This document shows, in pieces, positions 24,603 through 31,926 of a DNA stretch of 64,000 nucleotides. Position 1 is the stretch's first letter; the number at the start of each line of letters is the position of its first letter. Source of the DNA: Holophagales bacterium (GTDB lineage: Bacteria > Acidobacteriota > Thermoanaerobaculia > UBA5066); contig JADJZB010000030.1 in NCBI GenBank assembly GCA_016719485.1, positions 97,501-161,500 on the forward strand, given 5' to 3'. Below the pieces are notes generated by a model. It did no database searches and had not been told where the DNA came from. It worked only from the letters and a program-made list of their open reading frames with translations. Both the position numbers and the translations under genes were made by a program.

Positions 24603-25358
24603 ATGCACACTTCGAAGCACACCAGCTCCCTTCCCGCGCACCGCTACACGCTCGTCGTCGACCTCGACCGCTGCACCGGCTGCGGCGCCTGCGGCACGGC
24701 CTGCGCGGTGGAGAACAACATCCCGCCGGCCGCCGAGAAGGCGACCGAGCGGACCGGCACCGTCTGGATGCGCGTCCACGAGGCCGCAGCGGCCGGCGAC
24801 GGCCCGGCGACGTTCGTCCCGATCCCCTGCCAGCAGTGCGACAACCCGCCCTGCGTCGACGTCTGCCCGCAGCGCGCCATCGAGTACGACCCGCGGACCG
24901 GCATCGTGGCCCAGATCCCCGTCCGCTGCCTCGGCTGCCGCTACTGCATGGTCGCGTGCCCCTACCACACCCGCTCCTTCAACTGGTGGACGCCGGAGTG
25001 GCCCGAGGGGATGAAGGCGACCCTGAACCCCGACGTCTCCATCCGGACCCGCGGCGTCGTCGAGAAGTGCAACTTCTGCGTCCAGCGTCTCCAGGCCGCC
25101 CGGGCGAAAGCCTCGGCCGCCGGCCAGGCCGAGATCGACCCGGCCGACTACGTCCCCGCCTGCGTCGAGGCGTGCCCCTCGCGAGCCCTCTCCTTCGGCG
25201 ACGCGGCCGACGAGAAGGGCGAGGTGGCGCGGCTCGCAGAAGACCCCGAGAGCTTCCGTCTCCTGGCCGGACTCGGCACCGGGCCCAAGGTCCTCTACCG
25301 TTCCTCGGATCCCGCCGCCCGGGAGCGCCTGTCCCGCACGGGGGTGACGCGTGGATGA
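24603..25358 (+). CDS. Four-cluster ferredoxin subunit, QrcC-like
   Basis: The 251-residue protein holds sixteen cysteines in four [4Fe-4S] patterns: CTGCGACGTAC, CQQCDNPPCVDVC, CLGCRYCMVAC, and CNFC paired with CVEAC. It belongs to the DMSO-reductase-type FeS subunits. It has no signal of its own and would be co-exported with the TAT-bearing QrcB-like partner. It would wire electrons between the NrfD-like quinone site and the cytochrome. It overlaps the next gene by eight bases. Confidence 0.9.
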   Translation: MHTSKHTSSLPAHRYTLVVDLDRCTGCGACGTACAVENNIPPAAEKATERTGTVWMRVHEAAAAGDGPATFVPIPCQQCDNPPCVDVCPQRAIEYDPRTGIVAQIPVRCLGCRYCMVACPYHTRSFNWWTPEWPEGMKATLNPDVSIRTRGVVEKCNFCVQRLQAARAKASAAGQAEIDPADYVPACVEACPSRALSFGDAADEKGEVARLAEDPESFRLLAGLGTGPKVLYRSSDPAARERLSRTGVTRG

Positions 25359-26586
25359 CACCCTGATCGGCCGCGGCCTGAAGAGGACGCCCCTCCCGCG
25401 CTTCCTCCTCTGGCTCGTCCCGTGGGCCGCCCTCCTCGCGCTCGGCCTCTACGCGGTCTACCTCTGCTTCGCCGTCGGCCTGAACCAGACGAACATGGAC
25501 AACCGGTTCGCGTTCGGACTCTGGATCTACCTCGACCTGACCGTCATCGCCCTCGGCGCGGGCGCCTTCTTCACGGGCTTCCTCCTCTACATCCTGAAGA
25601 AGAAGGAGCTGAAGGCCGTCATCAACAGCGCGGTCGTCATCGGCTTCATCTGCTACAGCGGCGCCGTCGGGATCCTGATGGTCGACGTCGGCCAGCCGCT
25701 GCGCGCCTGGTTCACGTTCTGGCACCCGAACGTCCACTCGATGCTGGCCGAGGTGACGTTCTGCCTCACCCTCTACCTCTCGGTCCTCGCGATCGAGTAC
25801 GCGCCGCTCGTCCTGAAGAACCGCCGCGTCAAGGAGGTCCCGGGCCTCCTCGTCCTCGAGCACCAGCTCCACAAGGTGATGGTCGTCTTCGCCGGGATCG
25901 GCACGCTCCTCTCCTTCTTCCACCAGGGCTCCCTCGGCGGGCTCTACGGCGTCCTGCGCGGCAACCCGTTCGCCTTCCGCGAGCACATCGGCATCTGGCC
26001 GACGACGTTCTTCCTCTTCATCCTGTCGGCCGCCGCCGTCGGCCCGAGCTTCATCCTCCTGACGACCTGGCTCGTCGGGAAGGTCTCGAAGAAGCGCCTC
26101 GTCTCCCCGGAGGTCTTCCAGACGCTCGCGAAGATCTCCGGTTGGCTCCTCCTCGTCTACGTCGTCCTGAAGGGGATCGACTCCCTCGTCTGGATCAACG
26201 CGACGAGCCCGAAGACCGGGGTCCAGGTGTCGTCCTTCTACGCGCACCCGCCGTTCGGCACCTGGGTCCTCTTCGCCGAGGTCGTCCTCCTCGGACTCGT
26301 TCCGGCCGTCCTCCTCCTCTCGCGGCGGGTCCGCGCGCGGACGGGGCTCCTCGTCCTGGCCGCCGCGATGGCCTGCGCGGGCGTCGTCCTGAACCGCTAC
26401 GTCATGACGATCCAGACCCTCGCCCTCCCCTCGCTCCCGTTCGACAGCTTCCTCTCCTACTCGCCGAGCTGGCAGGAGACCGCGGCCTTCCTCGCCGTCC
26501 TCGGCTACGGCGTCCTTCTCTACTCGATCTCCTTCCGCTGGCTCAACCTCTTCCCCGAAGAGCGAGAGCTGGCGACGAAGGGCTGA
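25351..26586 (+). CDS. NrfD/QrcD-like integral membrane quinone-site subunit
   Basis: The 411-residue protein has about ten transmembrane helices and the polysulfide-reductase NrfD layout. Charged and His residues in membrane segments include FWHPNVHSMLAE and EHQLHK. In Qrc, QrcD oxidises or reduces menaquinone and contains proton channels. The GTG start lies inside the end of the FeS gene. It is the membrane core of the complex. Confidence 0.9.
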   Translation: MDDTLIGRGLKRTPLPRFLLWLVPWAALLALGLYAVYLCFAVGLNQTNMDNRFAFGLWIYLDLTVIALGAGAFFTGFLLYILKKKELKAVINSAVVIGFICYSGAVGILMVDVGQPLRAWFTFWHPNVHSMLAEVTFCLTLYLSVLAIEYAPLVLKNRRVKEVPGLLVLEHQLHKVMVVFAGIGTLLSFFHQGSLGGLYGVLRGNPFAFREHIGIWPTTFFLFILSAAAVGPSFILLTTWLVGKVSKKRLVSPEVFQTLAKISGWLLLVYVVLKGIDSLVWINATSPKTGVQVSSFYAHPPFGTWVLFAEVVLLGLVPAVLLLSRRVRARTGLLVLAAAMACAGVVLNRYVMTIQTLALPSLPFDSFLSYSPSWQETAAFLAVLGYGVLLYSISFRWLNLFPEERELATKG

Positions 26587-26599
26587 CGGAGGTTTCGAG

Positions 26600-27415
26600 A
26601 TGCTCCCTGGCAACACCGACTTCATCCTCGACCCGGCCAACGTGATCTTCCTGGGCGTCTTCGCCCTCGTCCTCGTGGTCGTCGTCGGGACGCTCGCCTC
26701 GGCGATCGTCTCGGCACGGCGTGCCGTCGCCCGCGGTCAGGCCGCCTCGATCCTCTGGCACGAGGACTTCGAGGAGCTCCCCGCCTCGGCGCGCAGCTGC
26801 CGCCACGACCTGACCGGAGAGCTCCCCGGCCGTCACTGCGAGCGGGCCTTCGACTGCAAGGGATGCGAGACGCACGCCCGCCTCGTGGCGGACGCGAAGC
26901 CGCTTCCGTCCTACGACGCCGGCGGCTTCTTCGTCCTGGCCGACCGCCTGTACCACCGCGGCCACGCCTGGCTGAAGGCCGAAGAGGACGGGACCGTCAC
27001 CCTCGGCCTCGACGACCTGGCGACGCGCCTCGTCGGGACGCCCGACGCCCTCGTCCTCCCCGCCGTCGGCGAACGCCTCGCCGAGAACGGCCCCGCCTTC
27101 CGCCTGAAGGCCGGCAAGGCGCGCGTCCGCGTCGCCTCGCCGGTCTCGGGCGAGGTCGTCGAGACGGGGAGCTTCGCGAAGGGCTTCCTTCTCCGCGTGA
27201 AGCCCGACGGCCCCCTCGACACCCGCGCCCTCCTCTCCGGCCGCGAGGCCGCCGCGTTCTTCGGCCGCGAGCGGGACCGTCTCCAGCTCGTCCTCTCCGC
27301 GGCCCAGGGAATCCCCGCCCTCGCCGACGGCGGCCTCCTGGTCGGGGACCTCTCGAAGGCGATTCCCGACGAGGACCGCGACCGGGTCCTCGGAGAGATG
27401 CTCCTCGAGGCGTAG
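26600..27415 (+). CDS. Membrane-anchored glycine-cleavage-H-like protein of the Qrc-like operon
   Basis: The 271-residue protein has one N-terminal helix (VIFLGVFALVLVVVVGTLAS). A basic stretch follows, so the rest should be cytoplasmic. A Cys/His cluster comes next (CRHDLTGELPGRHCERAFDCKGCETH region, about residues 73-98). A GcvH-like domain (about 110-210) ends in SPVSGEVVETGSFAKGFLL. The lysine in AGKARVRVASP is at the same distance from SP as the lipoyl lysine of H proteins, so lipoylation is conceivable. It is last in the operon, before the terminator. Confidence 0.7.
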   Translation: MLPGNTDFILDPANVIFLGVFALVLVVVVGTLASAIVSARRAVARGQAASILWHEDFEELPASARSCRHDLTGELPGRHCERAFDCKGCETHARLVADAKPLPSYDAGGFFVLADRLYHRGHAWLKAEEDGTVTLGLDDLATRLVGTPDALVLPAVGERLAENGPAFRLKAGKARVRVASPVSGEVVETGSFAKGFLLRVKPDGPLDTRALLSGREAAAFFGRERDRLQLVLSAAQGIPALADGGLLVGDLSKAIPDEDRDRVLGEMLLEA

Positions 27416-27468
27416 CCGGTACCGGAGGCGAACCTCCCCCTTCCGCCCTCGACTCCCGGCAATCCAGG

Positions 27469-27512
27469 GCCCGCCCGGTTCCACGCACAGGACCGGGCGG
27501 GCGCTTCTTTTC
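27469..27512 (+). terminator. Terminator of the Qrc-like operon
   Basis: An 11-bp perfect stem (27469-27479 with 2792-offset partner at 27492-27502) encloses a 12-base loop. It is followed by GCTTCTTTTC, a clear U-rich tail on the plus strand. It lies between the convergent GcvH-like and racemase genes. Confidence 0.75.
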
Positions 27513-27518
27513 GGACCC

Positions 27519-28217
27519 CTACGCTTCGGCGAGCGCGAAATCGACGGCGGCCGCCGCGTGGAGGCGGGTCGTGTCGAAAACCGGCACGGAGGAGTCGGAC
27601 GCCGACACGAGCATCGCGATCTCGGTGCAGCCGAGGATGACGCCGCCGGCCCCCTTCCGGACGAGCCCGGCGATCACTTCCCGGTACTGCGCCCGCGACT
27701 CCTCGGTCACGACGCCGCGGCACAACTCCTCGTAGATGACCCGATGGACGACGTCCCGGCCCTGGGCTGCCGGGACGATCACCTCGAGGCCGTGACGCCT
27801 CTGCAGCCGCTCCCGGTAGAAGTCCTGCTCCATCGTGAATCGCGTCCCGAGCAGGCCGATGGTGCGGATTCCGGCGCGCTTCACCGCTTCCGCGGTCGGG
27901 TCGGCGATGTGGAGGAGCGGGATCGAGACGGCCGCCTCGATCGCCGGGGCCACCTTGTGCATCGTGTTCGTGCAGAGGACGATGAAGTCGGCTCCTGCCG
28001 CCTCGACGGCCCTCCCGGCCCTCGCGAGGGCCTCGCCCGCCTCGTCCCAGAGGTCCGTCCGCTGGAGCGGTTCGATGTCGGCGAAGTCGACGCTGTAGAG
28101 GGCCACGCGCGCGGAGTGGAGGCCGCCGCGTCGAAGCCTCACGTGCTCGTTGATCTCCCGGTAGTACGGGACGGTCGACTCCCAGCTCATGCCGCCGATC
28201 AGCCCGATCGTCTTCAT
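27519..28217 (-). CDS. Aspartate/glutamate racemase family protein
   Basis: The 232-residue protein opens with MKTIGLIGGMSWEST. It has the two catalytic cysteines in VLCTNTMHK (Cys82) and ILGCTEI (near 195), as in aspartate racemases and YgeA. It would interconvert L- and D-amino acids, usually aspartate or glutamate, for cell-wall or signalling use. The substrate is unproven. It is 49 bases downstream of the sigma-54 activator gene and may be in its transcript. Confidence 0.87.
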   Translation of the reverse strand: MKTIGLIGGMSWESTVPYYREINEHVRLRRGGLHSARVALYSVDFADIEPLQRTDLWDEAGEALARAGRAVEAAGADFIVLCTNTMHKVAPAIEAAVSIPLLHIADPTAEAVKRAGIRTIGLLGTRFTMEQDFYRERLQRRHGLEVIVPAAQGRDVVHRVIYEELCRGVVTEESRAQYREVIAGLVRKGAGGVILGCTEIAMLVSASDSSVPVFDTTRLHAAAAVDFALAEA

Positions 28218-28266
28218 GTCTCCTCCACGTCCGCCAGCCCGGCTGAGAGGGCGGTCCGCTGTGAGC

Positions 28267-29628
28267 TCAGGCTCGCTCGATCCCGTATCTCTTCAGCTTG
28301 TCGTAGAGCGTCGAGCGGTCGATGCCGAGGACGAGCGCCGTCTCCTTCACGTTCCCTTCGTTGCGCTTCAGCGTGGCCGCGATCACCGTCTTCTCGACGT
28401 CGGCGAGCGGCAGGTGCGTCGGGACGCTCCATCCGGGCGCCGCCTCGGAGACGGGGCGCAGGAAGGCGAAGTCGTCCTCGGTCAGAACGCGTCCCTTCGC
28501 GGTGACGAGCGCCCGCTCGACGGCGTTCTCCAGCTCGCGGACGTTCCCGGGCCAGCGGTGGCCGAGGAGCGCCTTGAGCGCCCCCTCGGAGAGGTCCTCG
28601 GCCTCCTTCCCCAGCTCGTGCGAGAGGCGCTCGAGGAAGGAGCGGGCGAGGAGGGGAATGTCCTCCGGGCGCTCGCGCAGCGGCGGGAGGTGAATCGCGA
28701 CGACATTCAGCCGGTAGTAGAGGTCGTCGCGGAAGCGCGATTCCTTCACCGCCGCGGCGAGGTCGACGTGCGTCGCGGCGACGACGCGGACGTCCACCGA
28801 GACCTCCTCGCTCCCTCCGACCCGGAAGAAGCGCCGCTCCTGCAGGACCCGGAGAAGGTCGACCTGGACCTTCGGCGAGATGTCGCCGATCTCGTCGAGG
28901 AAGATCGTCCCGCCCGCGGCCTGCTCGAACTTCCCCTTGCGCCTCTCGGCGGCGCCCGTGAAGGCCCCTTTCTCGTACCCGAAGAGCTCGGACTCGAGGA
29001 GCGACTCGGTCAGGGCCGCGCAGGAGACACCGACGAACGGCTTCTCGGCCCTCTCGCCCGAGAAGTGAAGGGCCCGCGCGATCAGCTCCTTCCCCGTCCC
29101 GCTCTCCCCGGTGATGAGGACCGTGCTCCTCATGCTGGCGACGTCCTTGACGAGGCCGAAGACCTCCTGCATCCGCGGGCTCTTGGAGAGGAGGTCGTGG
29201 AAGTGCCAGCGGCCGGAGAGGCGCCGCCGCAGGATCTCGTTCTCGCGCTGGAGCTTCCTCACCTTGATGATCCGCGTGACCAGGAGCGAGATCTCCTGCG
29301 GATTGCAGGGCTTGACGATGTACTCGAGCGCCCCCTCCTTCATCGCCGTGATCGCGGTGTCGACGGTGGCGTACGCGGTGATGATGACGATGGAGGCGTC
29401 GGGCCGGAGCTTCTTGACCTCCATCATCGTCTCGATGCCGTCGATGCCCCCCGGCATCTTCAGGTCGACGAAGTAGATGGCGTAGTCGGTCTCCCGCGCC
29501 CTGTCGATCCCCTCGCGGCCCGAGGGGGCCGTGTCCACCTCGTAGCCGTCCTCGCGGAGCCAGGCCGCGAGGGACTCGCGCATGACCGCCTCGTCGTCGA
29601 TGACGAGGATCCGCCACGTCGCTCTCAT
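28267..29628 (-). CDS. NtrC-family sigma-54-dependent response regulator
   Basis: The 453-residue protein has an N-terminal receiver with Asp55 (YFVDLKMPG) and Lys in IVKPCN. The AAA+ domain (about 145-375) has Walker A GESGTGKE, the sigma-54 contact loop GAFTGA and the arginine-finger region. The C-terminal Fis-type helix-turn-helix is VLGIDRSTLYDKLKRYGI. The ATG overlaps the archaemetzincin stop (ATGA). Partner kinase: the heme sensor kinase two genes upstream. A likely target is the sigma-54 promoter at 20823-20838. Confidence 0.95.
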   Translation of the reverse strand: MRATWRILVIDDEAVMRESLAAWLREDGYEVDTAPSGREGIDRARETDYAIYFVDLKMPGGIDGIETMMEVKKLRPDASIVIITAYATVDTAITAMKEGALEYIVKPCNPQEISLLVTRIIKVRKLQRENEILRRRLSGRWHFHDLLSKSPRMQEVFGLVKDVASMRSTVLITGESGTGKELIARALHFSGERAEKPFVGVSCAALTESLLESELFGYEKGAFTGAAERRKGKFEQAAGGTIFLDEIGDISPKVQVDLLRVLQERRFFRVGGSEEVSVDVRVVAATHVDLAAAVKESRFRDDLYYRLNVVAIHLPPLRERPEDIPLLARSFLERLSHELGKEAEDLSEGALKALLGHRWPGNVRELENAVERALVTAKGRVLTEDDFAFLRPVSEAAPGWSVPTHLPLADVEKTVIAATLKRNEGNVKETALVLGIDRSTLYDKLKRYGIERA

Positions 29629-30188
29629 CGTGTCCTCCCTTCCGGTGGCATCGCCACCGGGGTCCTTTCCCTGACGAGCGCCGCGCACGAGGCGCAGAAC
29701 GCCTCTCCCTTGCGGTCCACCTGGACGACGCCCGTCGACAGTGACATGGGGCAGGCCGCGTCCGGGCAGTGGACGAGGCCGAAGGTGTGACCCAGCTCGT
29801 GGAGAGCCTCCTTGCGCGCGCGCTGCAGGAGGAGCGGCCGGTCCTCGGGAAGCCCCGAGAACGCCTGCGAGAGCCGGGCGAGCGAGATGACCGCCGTCGG
29901 GCCATCCATCTGTGCCTGGCCGAAGACGAAGCTCAGGACGGGGATGAAGAGGTCCCGCCCCGTGACGCCGAGTATCCGCTCGGCCGAGGCGGGCCGCGCG
30001 GCCAGGAGCGTCTTCAGCATTTCGGGCGCGTTCCACTGGCCCCGGGCGGCGTCGAGGGAGCCGGAAGGCTCGGCGAGAGGCTCGAGGCGCCGGACCTCAC
30101 GGCCGAACGCGCCCGCGACGGCCGGCTCGACGGAGGCCAGCACCTCGTCGTCCGGGGCGCCGATCGCGACCACGGCGATGACGCTCAC
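29625..30188 (-). CDS. amzA: Archaemetzincin-like zinc metalloprotease
   Basis: The 187-residue protein carries the full archaemetzincin motif: HELGHTFGLVHC, then CPMSLS, and FCASC with spaced Cys that bind a second zinc. The catalytic Glu is in HELGH near residue 131. There is no signal peptide, so it should act in the cytoplasm. It is translationally coupled on both sides, by GTGA with the kinase stop and ATGA with the regulator start. A protease within a two-component operon suggests a role in that signalling, but substrates of bacterial archaemetzincins are unknown. Confidence 0.9.
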   Translation of the reverse strand: MSVIAVVAIGAPDDEVLASVEPAVAGAFGREVRRLEPLAEPSGSLDAARGQWNAPEMLKTLLAARPASAERILGVTGRDLFIPVLSFVFGQAQMDGPTAVISLARLSQAFSGLPEDRPLLLQRARKEALHELGHTFGLVHCPDAACPMSLSTGVVQVDRKGEAFCASCAALVRERTPVAMPPEGRTR

Positions 30189-31795
30189 GCGGAGAGATCG
30201 GACGCCGCACCGCGCACGGAGAGCGTGACGCGGAAGAGGGTCCCGCTGCCGGGAACGCTCTCGACCTCGATCTCGCCTCCGTGCGCCTGCACGATGCCGT
30301 AGACGACTGCGAGGCCGAGGCCGACACCCTTCCCTTCGTCCTTCGTCGTGAAGAAGGGGTCGAAGATCCGCTCCTTCAGCTCCGGGCCCATACCTTCCCC
30401 GTCGTCCTTCACCTCGAGGAGGACGTCCCGCTTCTCTTCGCTGGCCCGTGTCGCGACGCGGAGATGCCCGGCCCCTTTGCTCCGGGTCGCCTCGGCCCCG
30501 TTCAGGACGAGGTTCATGACGACCTGCTGCAGCTGGGAGCCGTCGGCGAGGAGGCGCGGGAGCGCGGCGTCGAGGGCGCATTCGACCTTGACGTTCATCA
30601 GCTTCAGCTTGTGCGAGACGAGGGAGAGGGTCGTCCCGACGACCGCGTTCAGGTCGACCTCGGACCGGTGGGCCTTGCTCCGCCGCGAGAAGGCGAGGAG
30701 GTCGGAGACGATGCGCCCCGTCCGGGCCGTCTCGGTGGCCACCTGGTCGAGGTACTTCCGGAACTCGGCCTCCCGACCCTTCGGGATGCCGTCGTCCTTC
30801 AGGATCCGCTGCATGAGCATCGAGAGGTTGAGGACGCCGGAGAGCGGGTTGTTGATCTCGTGCGCCACGCTCGCCGAGAGCTGACCGAGCGAGGAGAGGC
30901 GGTCGGCCTGCATCAGCTTCTGCTGCGCGACCTTCAGCTGCTCGGTCCGCTCCTCCACCTTCTCCTCGAGGCTGCGGGTGAAGCCGTTGATCTCCGCCAT
31001 CGCCTCGGCGAGGCGCAGGCGCATCTCGTTGAAGGAGCGGGCCAGCTCGGAGAGCTCCTCGCTCGACCCGAGGGCGATGGGACGGTCGAGCTGCATCTCG
31101 GCCACGTGACGCGTGGCGTCCGCGAGCCGGGCGAGCGGCTTCGTGACGAGCCGGCGGGTGAAGACCGCCGCGCAGACTCCGACCAGGACGATGGCCAGGG
31201 AGGTGAAGAGCGCCGTCCGCACCTCGATGCGCTGGACCTGCTCGTCCACGAGCCGCATGTCGAGGGCGACGTCGAGGACGCCCAGGACGTTCTGCGACGC
31301 GGGGTGGGCGTGGCAGGCGGCGTTGCTGCACGCCGGCTCGTTGTAGATGGGCGTGATCATCGCCAGCGTCCGCGTGCCGTCGGGCCTGTGGACGACCCGG
31401 GTCCTCGTCGGCGTGTCGACCCGCACGAGCGGCTGCTCGGACGCGTGGCAGAGGAAGCAGGCCTCGGCGTTCTTGTCGACGGACTTCGTCTGCGAAGGTG
31501 GCGTCGAGAACATGACCCGACCTTCCTTGTTGTAGATCCTGACGCTCCGGATTCCCTGCTTGGCGGCGATCGTCTCCATCACCTGGTACGCCGATTCGCG
31601 GTTGTCGGCGAGCATGGCGTGCCAGGTGGCGCTCGCGATGGCCCCCGAGAGCTGGTCGACGCCCTGGAGCATGGTGGCCTGGAGCTGCGTCTCGGCCGAC
31701 CGGACGGCGAAGATGCCGTTGGCCACCACGACGAGCGTCACGACGACCGTCAGCGAGAGGATGAGCTTCTGCGAGAGGCGCGTCGGCCAGTGCAT
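30185..31795 (-). CDS. Membrane histidine kinase with periplasmic c-type heme sites
   Basis: The 536-residue kinase has two transmembrane helices (about 10-31 and 190-212) flanking a periplasmic sensor. The sensor contains CFLCH (about 112-116) and CSNAACH (about 155-161), a canonical and a longer-spaced heme c attachment site. HAMP, a coiled coil, HisKA (SVAHEINNPL, His near 311) and HATPase_c (DDGEGMG, GVGLGLAVVYG) follow. It probably senses redox state, O2 or a small ligand at heme. The ATG at 31795 was chosen over one 20 codons upstream because the extra residues are Gly/Pro-rich and unlike a kinase start. Confidence 0.9.
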   Translation of the reverse strand: MHWPTRLSQKLILSLTVVVTLVVVANGIFAVRSAETQLQATMLQGVDQLSGAIASATWHAMLADNRESAYQVMETIAAKQGIRSVRIYNKEGRVMFSTPPSQTKSVDKNAEACFLCHASEQPLVRVDTPTRTRVVHRPDGTRTLAMITPIYNEPACSNAACHAHPASQNVLGVLDVALDMRLVDEQVQRIEVRTALFTSLAIVLVGVCAAVFTRRLVTKPLARLADATRHVAEMQLDRPIALGSSEELSELARSFNEMRLRLAEAMAEINGFTRSLEEKVEERTEQLKVAQQKLMQADRLSSLGQLSASVAHEINNPLSGVLNLSMLMQRILKDDGIPKGREAEFRKYLDQVATETARTGRIVSDLLAFSRRSKAHRSEVDLNAVVGTTLSLVSHKLKLMNVKVECALDAALPRLLADGSQLQQVVMNLVLNGAEATRSKGAGHLRVATRASEEKRDVLLEVKDDGEGMGPELKERIFDPFFTTKDEGKGVGLGLAVVYGIVQAHGGEIEVESVPGSGTLFRVTLSVRGAASDLSA

Positions 31796-31926
31796 GGTCC
31801 GCCTGGCTCCAGCCGGGCCGTCCCGTCCCCGTGGGCCGGGACCGGCCGGAGCCATCGGTCATGGTACACCGCGGAGGGTCGGCGACACCGCACGAAGAGG
31901 CTCCGCCGGCAGCCCGTCCGGGAGCT

